21,494 nt of DNA from an uncultured Ruminococcus sp. (GCA_902778205.1 CACYWX010000008.1:1-21494); one strand, 5' to 3'. Positions 7,467-15,111 are shown, numbered from the stretch's first letter. The notes: generated by a model not told the origin, from the sequence alone. Program-made: numbers and translations.

Positions 7467-8639
7467 TTGGTACAGAAGAACTACAACCGAACGAAGGCGG
7501 CGTGCTATCTCGGATTTGTCACGCAGGCCATCACCGCCAACTTCACGCCCCTGCTCTTTCTCACGTTTTACAGGGCCTACGGCATTTCCTATGCGGACAT
7601 CGCGCTGATTCCCCTGGTCTTCTTCCTGACCCAGCTGGCCGTGGATTTTCTGTGCGCCCATTTCGTCGACAAAATCGGGTACCGGAAGTGCATCGTCGTC
7701 TCCCAGGCCGCCTCGGGCGGAGGTCTTCTGATGCTGTCCTTCGTCCCGGATCTGTTTCCCGATCCCTTTCCGGGGATCCTGCTCTGCGTAATGGTCTACG
7801 CCGTGGGGAGCGGGCTCATCGAGGTCCTCTGCAGTCCCATCATCGAGGCCTGCCCCTTCGAGAACAAGGCCGCCACCATGAGCTTCCTGCATTCCTTCTA
7901 CAGCTGGGGAGCCGTGGGGACGATTCTTCTGTCCACCCTGTTTTTCGTGCTGTTCGGAACGGAGCGGTGGCGGATCCTCTCCTGCCTGTGGGCGGTGATT
8001 CCGCTTCTCAACATCTTCAACTTCGCCACCTGTCCCATCGAGCCCATCGTGGACGACGGCGAAGGCATGACCGTGGGCCAGCTCATAAAGACGAAGGTCT
8101 TCTGGCTGTTCATCGTGCTGATGGTCTGCTCCGGAGCCTCAGAGCTGTCCATGGCGCAGTGGGCGTCCGCGTTCGCCGAATCCTCCCTGGGCGTGTCCAA
8201 GACCGTCGGGGATCTGCTGGGGCCCTGCGGGTTCGCCGTGTTCATGGGCTGCAGCAGGGTCTGGTACGGGAAGTATGGGGAGAAGGTGAGGCTGGAGGGC
8301 TTCATGATCGCGTCCGGCGTTCTCTGCCTCGTCAGCTACCTGCTGGCGGCGCTGTCCTCTCAGCCGGTCATGGGGCTGATCGGGTGCATGCTCTGCGGCT
8401 TCTCGGTGGGCATCATGTGGCCGGGCTCCCTCAGCATCTCTTCCGCCAGGCTGCCGAAGGGAGGCACGGCTCTGTTCGCTATGCTGGCCCTGGGCGGGGA
8501 TCTCGGAGCGGCCATCGGTCCGTCGGTGGTGGGAAACATCTCCCATGTCATGGGGGAGAGCATTCAGGCGGGCATTCTCGCCGGGGTAATCTTCCCCGTT
8601 CTGCTGGCGCTGAGCGTGTTCTTCCTGCGGAAGGAATGA
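7467..8639 (+). CDS. MFS transporter, probably for a sugar or sugar derivative
   Basis: Predicted 390-residue inner-membrane protein with about 12 hydrophobic segments in two halves, typical of the major facilitator superfamily. It begins QKNYNRTKAACYLGFVTQAITANFTPLLFLTF and has FLHSFYSWGAVGT in the middle of the first half, a motif seen in the sugar-type branch of the superfamily. I chose the TTG at 7467 because AAAGGA lies eight bases upstream. The earlier in-frame TTG at 7437 sits only about 14 bases after the -10 box and has no ribosome binding site. The divergent position and shared half-site with the Gfo/Idh gene suggest it imports the substrate of that enzyme. A strong hairpin terminator follows. 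Confidence 0.85.
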   Translation: MVQKNYNRTKAACYLGFVTQAITANFTPLLFLTFYRAYGISYADIALIPLVFFLTQLAVDFLCAHFVDKIGYRKCIVVSQAASGGGLLMLSFVPDLFPDPFPGILLCVMVYAVGSGLIEVLCSPIIEACPFENKAATMSFLHSFYSWGAVGTILLSTLFFVLFGTERWRILSCLWAVIPLLNIFNFATCPIEPIVDDGEGMTVGQLIKTKVFWLFIVLMVCSGASELSMAQWASAFAESSLGVSKTVGDLLGPCGFAVFMGCSRVWYGKYGEKVRLEGFMIASGVLCLVSYLLAALSSQPVMGLIGCMLCGFSVGIMWPGSLSISSARLPKGGTALFAMLALGGDLGAAIGPSVVGNISHVMGESIQAGILAGVIFPVLLALSVFFLRKE

Positions 8640-8667
8640 CCCGTCTGACTTCGGTCAATAAAGAAAG

Positions 8668-8718
8668 GGACTGACGTATGAACCTCCGGAAAATGGAGAA
8701 CATACGGCAGTCCTTATT
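8668..8718. terminator. Bidirectional terminator between convergent genes
   Basis: GGACTGACGTATG (8668-8680) pairs with CATACGGCAGTCC (8701-8713) with one mismatch, and an inner CTCC/GGAG stem closes the loop. TTATT follows on the plus strand and CTTTCTTTATT on the minus strand. It ends both the MFS gene and the minus-strand unit that stops at 8741. Confidence 0.8.
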
Positions 8719-8740
8719 CATACCGTATCTGCATCAATCA

Positions 8741-9291
8741 TCATTCCAGCGTCCGGATCACCACTCCGGCGCTTTTTGCTTCCATGTAGGTCTCCTTCAG
8801 CATGCTCCTGACGCCCGGTCCGAACAGCATGGGCTCGGAAAAAACCAGCCCGTCCGTGATGATCACGTCCCGGAACGGAATCAGGACGGCGTGGACCAGG
8901 ACCGGCAGAGGGCACCAGTCCAGCATCTCCTCCCAGTCGGACCGGATCCCGCAGACCTGATAGACGGAGCTGTCATGTGGGTCGATGAAGATGCTTCCCT
9001 TCGCAAGATGGCGTTCCACGAAGTACTCGTCCTGTCTGCGCTTTTTCCAGCTCAGCAGGATGCTTCTGCGGTCCTCCGGAAGCGTTCGCTCCGCCAGGTA
9101 TCGGTCTATGAGCCCGGGATCCTCCCAGAGCTTGTCGGCGATCTCCTTCGCGTCCTCCGCCCTGATGCTCATTCCCGGCATGATGTGACGCAGGCCGGGG
9201 ACGATCCGGTGTTTTCGTTCACATAGCCCAGCAGAGGGAAAAACAGCTGATAGAACAGATCGGCGTCCGCTTCGGATAAGGTGCGCGGCAT
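8741..9291 (-). pseudogene. Conserved protein of unknown function, frameshifted
   Basis: The gene starts at an ATG at 9291 with a near-perfect AGGAGG seven bases upstream: MPRTLSEADADLFYQLFFPLLGYVNEN, after which the frame closes at a TGA. The rest of the protein continues in another frame: RIVPGLRHIMPGMSIRAEDAKEIADKLWEDPGLIDRYLAE, then SWKKRRQDEYFVERHLAKGSIFI and LIPFRDVIITDGLVFSEPMLFGPGVRSMLKETYMEAKSAGVVI, to the stop at 8741. Joined, the two parts give about 183 residues, resembling a small conserved family of Clostridia that I recognise by its text but cannot name. A one-base loss near 9210-9225 explains the break. The downstream frame has an internal ATG at 9181, but without a ribosome binding site. 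It follows the phosphatase gene by 38 bases and is probably in its operon. A sequencing error is possible. Confidence 0.7.
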
Positions 9292-9329
9292 ATTCGTACC
9301 TCCTTATTTTCGTCCCGTTTCCGGGCTCT

Positions 9330-9836
9330 TCACTTTCCCGTCAGGGCGTCAAGCAGAGCGGCGCATCCCTCGCCGATATCCCGCCACGCGGCTTCAAAAT
9401 CCCCGGAAAACCAGGGATCGGCAATGTCCCTCGGGCGCTTCGACCAGTCCAGCAGACGGCGGATTTTGCACTCCGGATCCCCGCCCGTGATGCGCTTCAT
9501 GTACCGCAGGTTCATCTCCTCCATGCCGATGAGAAGATCCCACCGGTCATAATCCTCTCTTGTCATCTGCCTCGCGCGCTTGTCCCCGCAGTCCAGCCCG
9601 TGGGCCTCAAGAAGCTTCCGCGCCGGAGGGTATACCGGATTGCCCGTGCCGTCTCCGCGGATCTCCTCGCCGCTTGTGGCCGCAGACGCGATTTCAAACC
9701 GGTCCTCCAGCCCCGCCCGCTTCACCATGTCCTTCATGATGAACTCCGCCATGGGGGAGCGGCAGATATTGCCCCAGCAGACGAAGAGAATCCGCAGCTT
9801 CTCCCCGCCTCGTTCCGTGTCCGTCATCCTTTTCAT
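9330..9836 (-). CDS. Low-molecular-weight protein-tyrosine-phosphatase
   Basis: Predicted 168-residue cytoplasmic phosphatase. The P-loop VCWGNICRSPMAE holds the nucleophile Cys20 and Arg26 of the CX5R motif. The late IADPWF segment supplies the Asp general acid with the usual DPW context; many members have DPY. These enzymes dephosphorylate tyrosine or arginine residues and in Gram-positives often act in stress responses or exopolysaccharide control. The ATG at 9836 has GGAG six bases upstream; the ATG at 9827 would have its purine-rich element directly adjacent, so it is less likely. It lies 68 bases after the MATE gene without a terminator between them, so the two are probably cotranscribed. 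Confidence 0.93.
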   Translation of the reverse strand: MKRMTDTERGGEKLRILFVCWGNICRSPMAEFIMKDMVKRAGLEDRFEIASAATSGEEIRGDGTGNPVYPPARKLLEAHGLDCGDKRARQMTREDYDRWDLLIGMEEMNLRYMKRITGGDPECKIRRLLDWSKRPRDIADPWFSGDFEAAWRDIGEGCAALLDALTGK

Positions 9837-9904
9837 GTAAAACTCCGTTCCGTCATCGGTCATCCCGGATCCTGCAAAAAGCGCAGCCTTTCCGTCCGGC
9901 GCGT

Positions 9905-11269
9905 TCAGATCCCGGCGGGCCAGCCCTCCCGTTTCCGGATCCGGGCGTATACGATGTACGAGACGATCACCGTACACAGATCGGCCAGCGCCTGGGTCCA
10001 GACGATCCCGGTCATGCCGAGGAGACGGTTCATTAGGAACAGAAGCGGGATGTTGAAGACAATCTGCCGGACAAAGGCCAGCAGAAACGAGTCCCTTCCG
10101 CGGCCGATGGCCTGAGTGAAGTGGACCATGCTGAAGCACAGGAACATGAGCGGCGTCGCAAAGCACCGGGCCCTGAGAAACGCCGTCCCGTACCGCACGG
10201 TCTCCGGCTCGTCGATGAAGACCCGCAGGATCACCGGGGCAAGGGAGTAGTACAGGATCACGCTGCAAATCCCGATCCCGAGTCCCACGGCCCGTCCGAA
10301 CCGGAACACGGCGTCCATCCTCTCCCGGTTCCCGGAAGAGTAGTTGTAGGCGATCAGGGGAACCATCCCGAGGCAGATCCCGACTCCGATGTTGAGCGGG
10401 AGGCGTTCGGCCTTCAGAACGATCCCCACGGCGGCCAGCTCGATGTCCCCGTGTCCCGAGGCCAGCCGGTTGATGACGATGGTGCAGAGATCGAACAGCA
10501 GGAGGGACACCGCCGCCGGGATCCCCACGCTGAAGATTGCGGCGAAGGACCGGCGGGTCGGGCGTTTTCCGTTCAGCCGGACCCGAAGGATGGTGTCCGC
10601 GGAGGCTCTCCGGTAGGTCACGATGAAATAGACGAGGGCGGCGGCGTTGCTGAGCATGGTGGCGATCCCGGCGCCCATGACCTGCATCCCGTCCGGCAGG
10701 ATCAGGAACATGAAGAGCGGATCCAGCGCGATGTTCAGCACGCCTCCCATGCTGAGGCCGAAGGAGGCCCGGGAGGAGAGCCCGATGCTCCGGAGCATGG
10801 CCGAGAGCGTGTTGCTCAATATCGCCGGGATCCCGCCGAGCACCACGACGAACAGCATATACTGCCGGGCGTATCCGATCACGTTGTCGCTGGCTCCCAG
10901 AAGCCGGAGCAGAGGCGTCATGAACAGAAGGCACAGAGCGGAATAGAGGGCGGCGGCTCCCAAAGCCATCCAGAGACAGGCCGCCGACACCCGGGACGCC
11001 TCCTCCTCCCTGGACACGCCGATCAGCCGCGCGATCAGCGTTCCTCCTCCCGTTCCGAAGACGTTGGTGATCACGACGGTGAGCGTGAATATGGGAAGGA
11101 CCAGGGAACAGGCGGCCACCATGTACGGGTTGTTCGTCCGTCCGATAAACCATGTGTCCGCCAGATTGTAGATCAGGATGATCAGCTGGCTGACGATGGT
11201 GGGAAGCGCCATGACCCTCAGCGCATGGGGCACCGAATCCTCTTCAAACAGAAATCTCTTGTCTTCCAC
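9905..11269 (-). CDS. MATE family efflux transporter
   Basis: Predicted 454-residue inner-membrane antiporter with about 12 transmembrane segments, exporting cationic drugs or metabolites using a sodium or proton gradient. The start of the first helix, ALPTIVSQLIILIYNLADTWFIG, and the repeat in the second half (FSVGIPAAVSLLLFDLCTIVINRLA) are the standard MATE signatures. GDIELAAVGIVLK and LGMVPLIAYNYSSGNRERM are also typical. I prefer the GTG at 11269, with GAGGAG eight bases upstream, over the ATG at 11293, whose AAAAGG touches the start codon. It is the first gene of a probable operon with the phosphatase and the frameshifted gene. The substrate is unknown. Confidence 0.92.
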   Translation of the reverse strand: MEDKRFLFEEDSVPHALRVMALPTIVSQLIILIYNLADTWFIGRTNNPYMVAACSLVLPIFTLTVVITNVFGTGGGTLIARLIGVSREEEASRVSAACLWMALGAAALYSALCLLFMTPLLRLLGASDNVIGYARQYMLFVVVLGGIPAILSNTLSAMLRSIGLSSRASFGLSMGGVLNIALDPLFMFLILPDGMQVMGAGIATMLSNAAALVYFIVTYRRASADTILRVRLNGKRPTRRSFAAIFSVGIPAAVSLLLFDLCTIVINRLASGHGDIELAAVGIVLKAERLPLNIGVGICLGMVPLIAYNYSSGNRERMDAVFRFGRAVGLGIGICSVILYYSLAPVILRVFIDEPETVRYGTAFLRARCFATPLMFLCFSMVHFTQAIGRGRDSFLLAFVRQIVFNIPLLFLMNRLLGMTGIVWTQALADLCTVIVSYIVYARIRKREGWPAGI

Positions 11270-11305
11270 TGAGCGGTCTCCTCGGCGTAACATCCTTTTG
11301 GGGAA

Positions 11306-11334
11306 ATTATAGCAGAAACGCGGCCCAAAATCAA
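11306..11334 (-). promoter_or_regulatory. Sigma-A promoter of the MATE unit
   Basis: On the minus strand TTGATT (11334-11329), a 17-base spacer and TATAAT (11311-11306). The -35 box overlaps the stop codon of the small open frame at 11331-11381. Confidence 0.75.
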
Positions 11335-11381
11335 GAACGGGCGGTTCCGCGGCGGTGTTTCCATAAGAAGGATCTCTTCAT
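11331..11381 (-). CDS. Possible 16-residue basic small protein
   Basis: A short frame, MKRSFLWKHRRGTARS, with GGGAGG five bases before its ATG. It is rich in Lys and Arg. It lies between the end of the prephenate dehydratase gene and the MATE promoter and could be translated from readthrough of the upstream unit. It may equally be chance, since short frames with purine-rich leaders are common in GC-rich DNA. Confidence 0.2.
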   Translation of the reverse strand: MKRSFLWKHRRGTARS

Positions 11382-11434
11382 AACAGCCTCCCGCGGCCTG
11401 ATTCCGAACCGTCGTCCTTCCGCATCCCGTCCGG

Positions 11435-12367
11435 TCATCCCGTCTTCTCCACGGCGTCGAACCTGCCGGCGAAGCGGACCTCGGGGAACGCCTCCATGAC
11501 TCTGAGGAGCTTGTCGGAGACGCCGCGCCCGTCCTCCACCTCGATGATATAGTTGTAGGTCCCCAGCGCGCTGCCCTCCGGCCGGTCGTGGATCGTCACA
11601 AGCTCGCACCCGGATTTGTGGATCGCCACGATAATGTCGTCGATGCGCCCGGCTTCACAGCTGGCCACGAATACCGCCCGGGTCCCTCCCTCTTCCTCCC
11701 GTCCGGCGGCGGTCAGGACGTAAAAGCGGGTCTTGTTGGCGTCTGTGATCTGTACGTTCTCCGCCAGCACCTCGAGGCCGTAGAGAGCGGCGGCTCCGGG
11801 TGCGGCGACTGCGGCGACGGATTTGTCTCCGGTTTCCGCCACATAGCTGGCCGCGGCGGCTGTGCTGGCCATTTCCTGCGTGACGGCGCCGGGCAGGAAC
11901 CGCTCCCTCCACACCGCGCTCTGGGCGATCCCCTGGGCGTGGGAGCAGACCGTCCGGATGTCCTCCAGCGAGGCTCCGGGAACGCCCATCAGGGTCTGGC
12001 TGATGGGAAGGATGACCTCGCCCGCCACACATACCGCTTCCTCCCCGATCAGGGCGTCCACGTAGCCGGTCACCGCGCCGCCCAGCGTGTTCTCCTGGGG
12101 GATCACGGCGTAATCCGCTTCTCCGTTCACCACGTCCCCGATGGCCTCCGCGACGGTCGCCTGAGGCTGAAACACGCTGGCGGGGAAGAAGAACTGCGCT
12201 GCCTCCTCCGTATAGGTCCCGGCCGGGCCGAGATAGCTGACCCTCGCGGCCTCCGCCCTCACGGAAAGGTCCCCTTCTCCGCCACCGTTTCCGGTCCCGC
12301 ATCCCGCCGTCAGGACCAGCATGACCGCGGCGGTCAGCGCGGCGGCGGCGCTCATTGCTTTACGCAT
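11435..12367 (-). CDS. Prephenate dehydratase with ACT domain, carrying a lipoprotein signal
   Basis: Predicted 310-residue protein. Residues 1-22 are a lipoprotein signal peptide ending VLTAGC, with Cys23 as lipid anchor, followed by a Gly-rich spacer. The prephenate dehydratase domain starts VSYLGPAGTYTEEAAQFFFP and retains PQENTLGGAV, VILPISQTLMG, SHAQGIAQ and NKTRFYVL, where T213-R214-F215 is the family's signature TRF. A C-terminal ACT domain follows (GRIDDIIVAIHKSGCELVTIHDRP), in which the usual ESRP is HDRP. The enzyme normally converts prephenate to phenylpyruvate in cytoplasmic phenylalanine synthesis, with the ACT domain sensing phenylalanine. Export to the outer face of the membrane is unusual. 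The ATG at 12367 has AGAGG ten bases upstream; a TTG six bases earlier is possible. It follows the DUF3784-like gene by 80 bases. The family call is firm; the extracellular role is inference. Confidence 0.88.
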   Translation of the reverse strand: MRKAMSAAAALTAAVMLVLTAGCGTGNGGGEGDLSVRAEAARVSYLGPAGTYTEEAAQFFFPASVFQPQATVAEAIGDVVNGEADYAVIPQENTLGGAVTGYVDALIGEEAVCVAGEVILPISQTLMGVPGASLEDIRTVCSHAQGIAQSAVWRERFLPGAVTQEMASTAAAASYVAETGDKSVAAVAAPGAAALYGLEVLAENVQITDANKTRFYVLTAAGREEEGGTRAVFVASCEAGRIDDIIVAIHKSGCELVTIHDRPEGSALGTYNYIIEVEDGRGVSDKLLRVMEAFPEVRFAGRFDAVEKTG

Positions 12368-12447
12368 ATCCAAAATACCTCTGAATCAGGAGTTTTCCGA
12401 CAGATGGAGGGATTTTCTCCGCTCCTTTCCGCCAGGCCTTCGCGCCG

Positions 12448-12771
12448 TCAGCGGTTGTACCGGATAACGGCCGAAATGAGCAGGGCCGTTCCCACGACAA
12501 GTCCCGCGGCCATCGGGATGAAGATTCGAGCCGACGGCTCAAACAGCGCGCCGATCCCGGACAGGCAGAAGCCGATCCCCGTCAGGATCAGTCCGAGTCC
12601 GAAACGTCTGCAGTACGCCGGCTTGTCCTCTTCCTTCACCCTGTCGCAGTGCCAGCGGATGATGAGGTCCAGCCTCCGTTTTTCCCAGATCTGCCATCCG
12701 AGCGCGGCGAACAGGCATCCCAGCGCCAGAAACAGGACGCAGACAAGGATCATCCATGCAAAATCGCTCAT
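12448..12771 (-). CDS. DUF3784-like small membrane protein
   Basis: Predicted 107-residue protein with three hydrophobic segments: MILVCVLFLALGCLFAALGWQIW, GLILTGIGFCLSGIGALF and IFIPMAAGLVVGTALLISAVI. Between the first two is a charged stretch, KRRLDLIIRWHCDRVKEEDKPAYCRRFG. The VKEEDKxAYxxxxGxGLIxxGIG pattern is characteristic of DUF3784, a family of unknown function in Firmicutes. The ATG at 12771 has GGAGG five bases upstream. It begins 15 bases after the nitroreductase stop, so the two are cotranscribed. Confidence 0.8.
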   Translation of the reverse strand: MSDFAWMILVCVLFLALGCLFAALGWQIWEKRRLDLIIRWHCDRVKEEDKPAYCRRFGLGLILTGIGFCLSGIGALFEPSARIFIPMAAGLVVGTALLISAVIRYNR

Positions 12772-12786
12772 CTTGTCCTCCCCCGG

Positions 12787-13308
12787 TCAGTCCGCGAACC
12801 GCACCGCGCCGAAATCGGCTTCTTCCGGTTTATGGGGTTCCGCGGATCCGGCAGGCATGCCGAGGGCGAGGATTCCCACCGTGCGGTACCGGTCCTCCAG
12901 CCCGAGGATGCGGCGCACGTTCTCCTCCGCTTCGGCGCCCTCCGGATCCCGGCGCAGATGGATCTGGACCCAGCAGCTTCCGAGGCTCGCCTCAGCCGCC
13001 GCCAGATGCATGCAGGTCAGGGCGATGGAGCAGTCCTCGATCCAGGTATCCGCCCGCTCAGCGTCCGCCGACACGACGACAGCCGCGCCCGCGTCTTTGA
13101 GAAACGCGCCGCCCGCCGCCTTCGCCTGGGACAGAGCTTCGAGGACGGACTTATCCCGGACGACGGTGAAGCGGCAGGGCTTGAGATTCCGGCTCGTGGG
13201 GGCCAGCAGTCCGGCGGTGAGGATCTCCCGGAGCGTCTCCTCCGGAATCGGCTCGTCGGTATACCGGCGGACGCTCCGGCGGTTCAGAAGAATTTCGGTC
13301 AGATGCAT
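12787..13308 (-). CDS. Nitroreductase family protein
   Basis: Predicted 173-residue flavoprotein. NRRSVRRYTDEPIPEETL (Arg10 to Leu26) is the FMN phosphate-binding start of the family, and LAPTSRNLKPCRFTVV the following PTSxNxxP segment. SLGSCWVQIHLR and the late GILALGMPAG match conserved flavin-contact and strand regions. Members reduce nitro groups, quinones or enones with NAD(P)H and FMN, usually as dimers in the cytoplasm. It is shorter than classical members of about 200 residues but complete. The ATG at 13308 has AGGAGA nine bases upstream; the upstream extension to 13344 lacks a site. It is the first gene of a unit with the DUF3784-like gene and probably the dehydratase gene. Confidence 0.92.
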   Translation of the reverse strand: MHLTEILLNRRSVRRYTDEPIPEETLREILTAGLLAPTSRNLKPCRFTVVRDKSVLEALSQAKAAGGAFLKDAGAAVVVSADAERADTWIEDCSIALTCMHLAAAEASLGSCWVQIHLRRDPEGAEAEENVRRILGLEDRYRTVGILALGMPAGSAEPHKPEEADFGAVRFAD

Positions 13309-13355
13309 TTCGGCTCGTCTCCTTTCATCACTTGCTTCCGCCATTCGTTCATCCT

Positions 13356-13385
13356 ATTATATCATGCTCCAGTCCCCTCCGTCAA
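13356..13385 (-). promoter_or_regulatory. Sigma-A promoter of the nitroreductase unit
   Basis: On the minus strand TTGACG (13385-13380), an 18-base spacer and TATAAT (13361-13356). The expected start is near 13349, about 40 bases before the ATG. Confidence 0.8.
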
Positions 13386-13452
13386 CAAGCATACGGGAAT
13401 TTGTGAAGCGCAGGGTCCGGATTGAAAAAACAGGCCGCAGGACGGATCCGCT

Positions 13453-13504
13453 CGAAGCGGACATCCATCGGCCGGGCTTGTGACGCTCCGCTTCGTCCGT
13501 TTTT
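13453..13504 (+). terminator. Terminator-like hairpin in the divergent intergenic region
   Basis: CGAAGCGGA (13453-13461) pairs with TCCGCTTCG (13487-13495), followed by TCCGTTTTT. No plus-strand gene precedes it within the region, so it is either the end of an unannotated small transcript or coincidental. The 13386-13550 stretch shows no coding frame. Confidence 0.4.
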
Positions 13505-13550
13505 CCCGAAATCTCCACCCCGATTTCCCCAAACGTTCACAGACCCGCCC

Positions 13551-13578
13551 TTGGTCCGTCAGATTGGCCCGGTATAAT
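13551..13578 (+). promoter_or_regulatory. Promoter of the beta-helix protein gene
   Basis: TTGGTC (13551-13556), a 16-base spacer and TATAAT (13573-13578). The -35 box is only a partial match, the -10 box perfect. The leader of about 75 bases ends in GGAAAGGA, seven bases before the ATG at 13661. Confidence 0.65.
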
Positions 13579-13660
13579 ACGGCCATTAACAGAAAACAAC
13601 CCCGGACACAACTTCCGATCATACAAATGCAAAGTGCAGGAGCACGGAAAGGAACGAGCC

Positions 13661-14911
13661 ATGAAAAACACCAACAAAAAGATTCTCGTCAGCATTCTCG
13701 CAGGGGCGATGCTCCTCACCTCCGCCACCGCAGTTTCCGCAGCTTCCGTATGGGGCGGCCGCTCCTCCTCCATGATGGGGGCCATGGGCGGCATGAGTGA
13801 AACCTACGTCACAAAGACCAACGCGCTCTCCTACGCCGATCTCACCGGCGGCATCGTCACCGCGGACGATCTCTTCTCCAAGCGCGATCTCAAACAGGAA
13901 GCTGACCTCAGCGAAGCCTCCTGTATCACCGCAGAGGACGGGCAGACCATCCGCATCACCTCCGAGGGGGTCTACGTTCTCTCCGGGACCGCTTCGAACT
14001 GCACCGTGCGGATCGAGGCCGACAAGGAGGCGAAGATCCAGCTGGTCCTCGACGGCGTGAACATCACCAACAGTGATTTTCCGGCCATCTGCGTGGTCTC
14101 CGCAGATAAGGTCTTCGTCACCACGACAGAGGGCAGCGAGAACACTCTCACCGTCACCGGAACCTTCCAGGCCGACGGCGAAACCAACACCGACGCCGCG
14201 ATTTACTCGAAGGAAGATCTCGTCCTGAACGGCAAGGGGACCCTCACCGTCACCTCCGCCAAGGGCAACGGCATCACCTCGAAGGACGATCTGAAAATCA
14301 CGGGCGGCACCCTGAACGTCACAGCCGCGCTGGACGCTCTGGAGGCCAACGATTCCATCGTGATTTACGACGGCAATATCACCGTCAGCTCGAAAAAGGA
14401 CGTCCTCCACGCGGAAAACGATGACGACGACAGCCTCGGGTATATCTGGATCGGCGGCGGCACCCTGAACGTCACGGCCTCCGACGACGCGATCCACGGC
14501 ACCTCCTTCGTCCAGATCGACGGCGGCACAATCACCGTCTCCGGCGCGGAAGGCATCGAGGGGACCTACATTCAGGTGAACGGCGGCGAGATCACCGTCA
14601 CCGGCACCGACGACGGCCTCAACGGAGCCAACAAGAGCTCGGCCTATGAAACCGCCGTCGAAATCGCGGGCGGCACCCTGAACGTCACCGTCGGTCAGGG
14701 CGACACGGACGCCATTGACTCCAACGGCAACCTCTACGTCACGGGCGGCACGATCAGCATCACCTCCCAGATGTCCTCCTTCGACTACGACGGCACGGCC
14801 ACGTATACCGGCGGCACCATCGTCGTCAACGGTCAGACCGTCAACAGCATCACCTCCTCCATGATGGGCGGCGGCATGATGGGCGGCATGCAGATGGGCG
14901 GCCGGCGCTGA
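13661..14911 (+). CDS. Secreted beta-helix carbohydrate-binding protein (Cthe_2159/DUF4353 type)
   Basis: Predicted 416-residue exported protein. Residues 1-32 form a signal peptide (KKILVSILAGAMLLTSATAVSA). The mature part is a ladder of short strands and turns: GVYVLSGTASNCTVRIEADKE, LVLDGVNITN, then repeated GGTLNVT and GGTITVS units with Asp-rich turns (SKDDLKITGG, DDAIHG, DDGLNG). This is the pattern of the right-handed parallel beta-helix family typified by Cthe_2159, which binds acidic polysaccharide with calcium. Three exact copies of a 20-base unit encoding GGTLNVT occur at 14303-14322, 14456-14475 and 14669-14688. Both ends of the mature chain are rich in Met and Gly (SSSMMGAMGGM; MMGGGMMGGMQMGG). 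There is no sortase motif or S-layer repeat, so attachment is unknown. The ATG at 13661 directly precedes the signal peptide; earlier in-frame ATGs do not. Confidence 0.85.
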   Translation: MKNTNKKILVSILAGAMLLTSATAVSAASVWGGRSSSMMGAMGGMSETYVTKTNALSYADLTGGIVTADDLFSKRDLKQEADLSEASCITAEDGQTIRITSEGVYVLSGTASNCTVRIEADKEAKIQLVLDGVNITNSDFPAICVVSADKVFVTTTEGSENTLTVTGTFQADGETNTDAAIYSKEDLVLNGKGTLTVTSAKGNGITSKDDLKITGGTLNVTAALDALEANDSIVIYDGNITVSSKKDVLHAENDDDDSLGYIWIGGGTLNVTASDDAIHGTSFVQIDGGTITVSGAEGIEGTYIQVNGGEITVTGTDDGLNGANKSSAYETAVEIAGGTLNVTVGQGDTDAIDSNGNLYVTGGTISITSQMSSFDYDGTATYTGGTIVVNGQTVNSITSSMMGGGMMGGMQMGGRR

Positions 14912-14941
14912 ATCGACGGCGAAACAACGGAATCAGCACAC

Positions 14942-14990
14942 AGCCCCCGCGCTTCCGAACGAAACGGAACCCCGCGGGGGCTTCGTTCTG
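14942..14990 (+). terminator. Intrinsic terminator of the beta-helix gene
   Basis: AGCCCCCGCG (14942-14951) pairs with CGCGGGGGCT (14973-14982), with an inner TTCCG/CGGAA stem. TCGTTCT follows, a modest U-tract. Confidence 0.75.
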
Positions 14991-15111
14991 CGGGTGATTC
15001 TTCAATATGTCCGAATCACTGCGGCAACGGCCACGGCGGATGTCAGGGTTCTGCTCAAGGCCGACAGCGCGGTCCGCGGCAGATCCGGTTTGTCTCTCTG
15101 CAATTTCATCC

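Noticed and set aside
13453..13504. A known riboswitch upstream of the beta-helix gene
   Set aside because: There is a terminator-like hairpin, but it lies upstream of that gene's own promoter, and I recognise no conserved aptamer motif.
14303..14688. CRISPR-like array from three identical 20-base repeats
   Set aside because: The repeats are in frame within a beta-helix gene, encode the GGTLNVT turn, and have unequal spacing.
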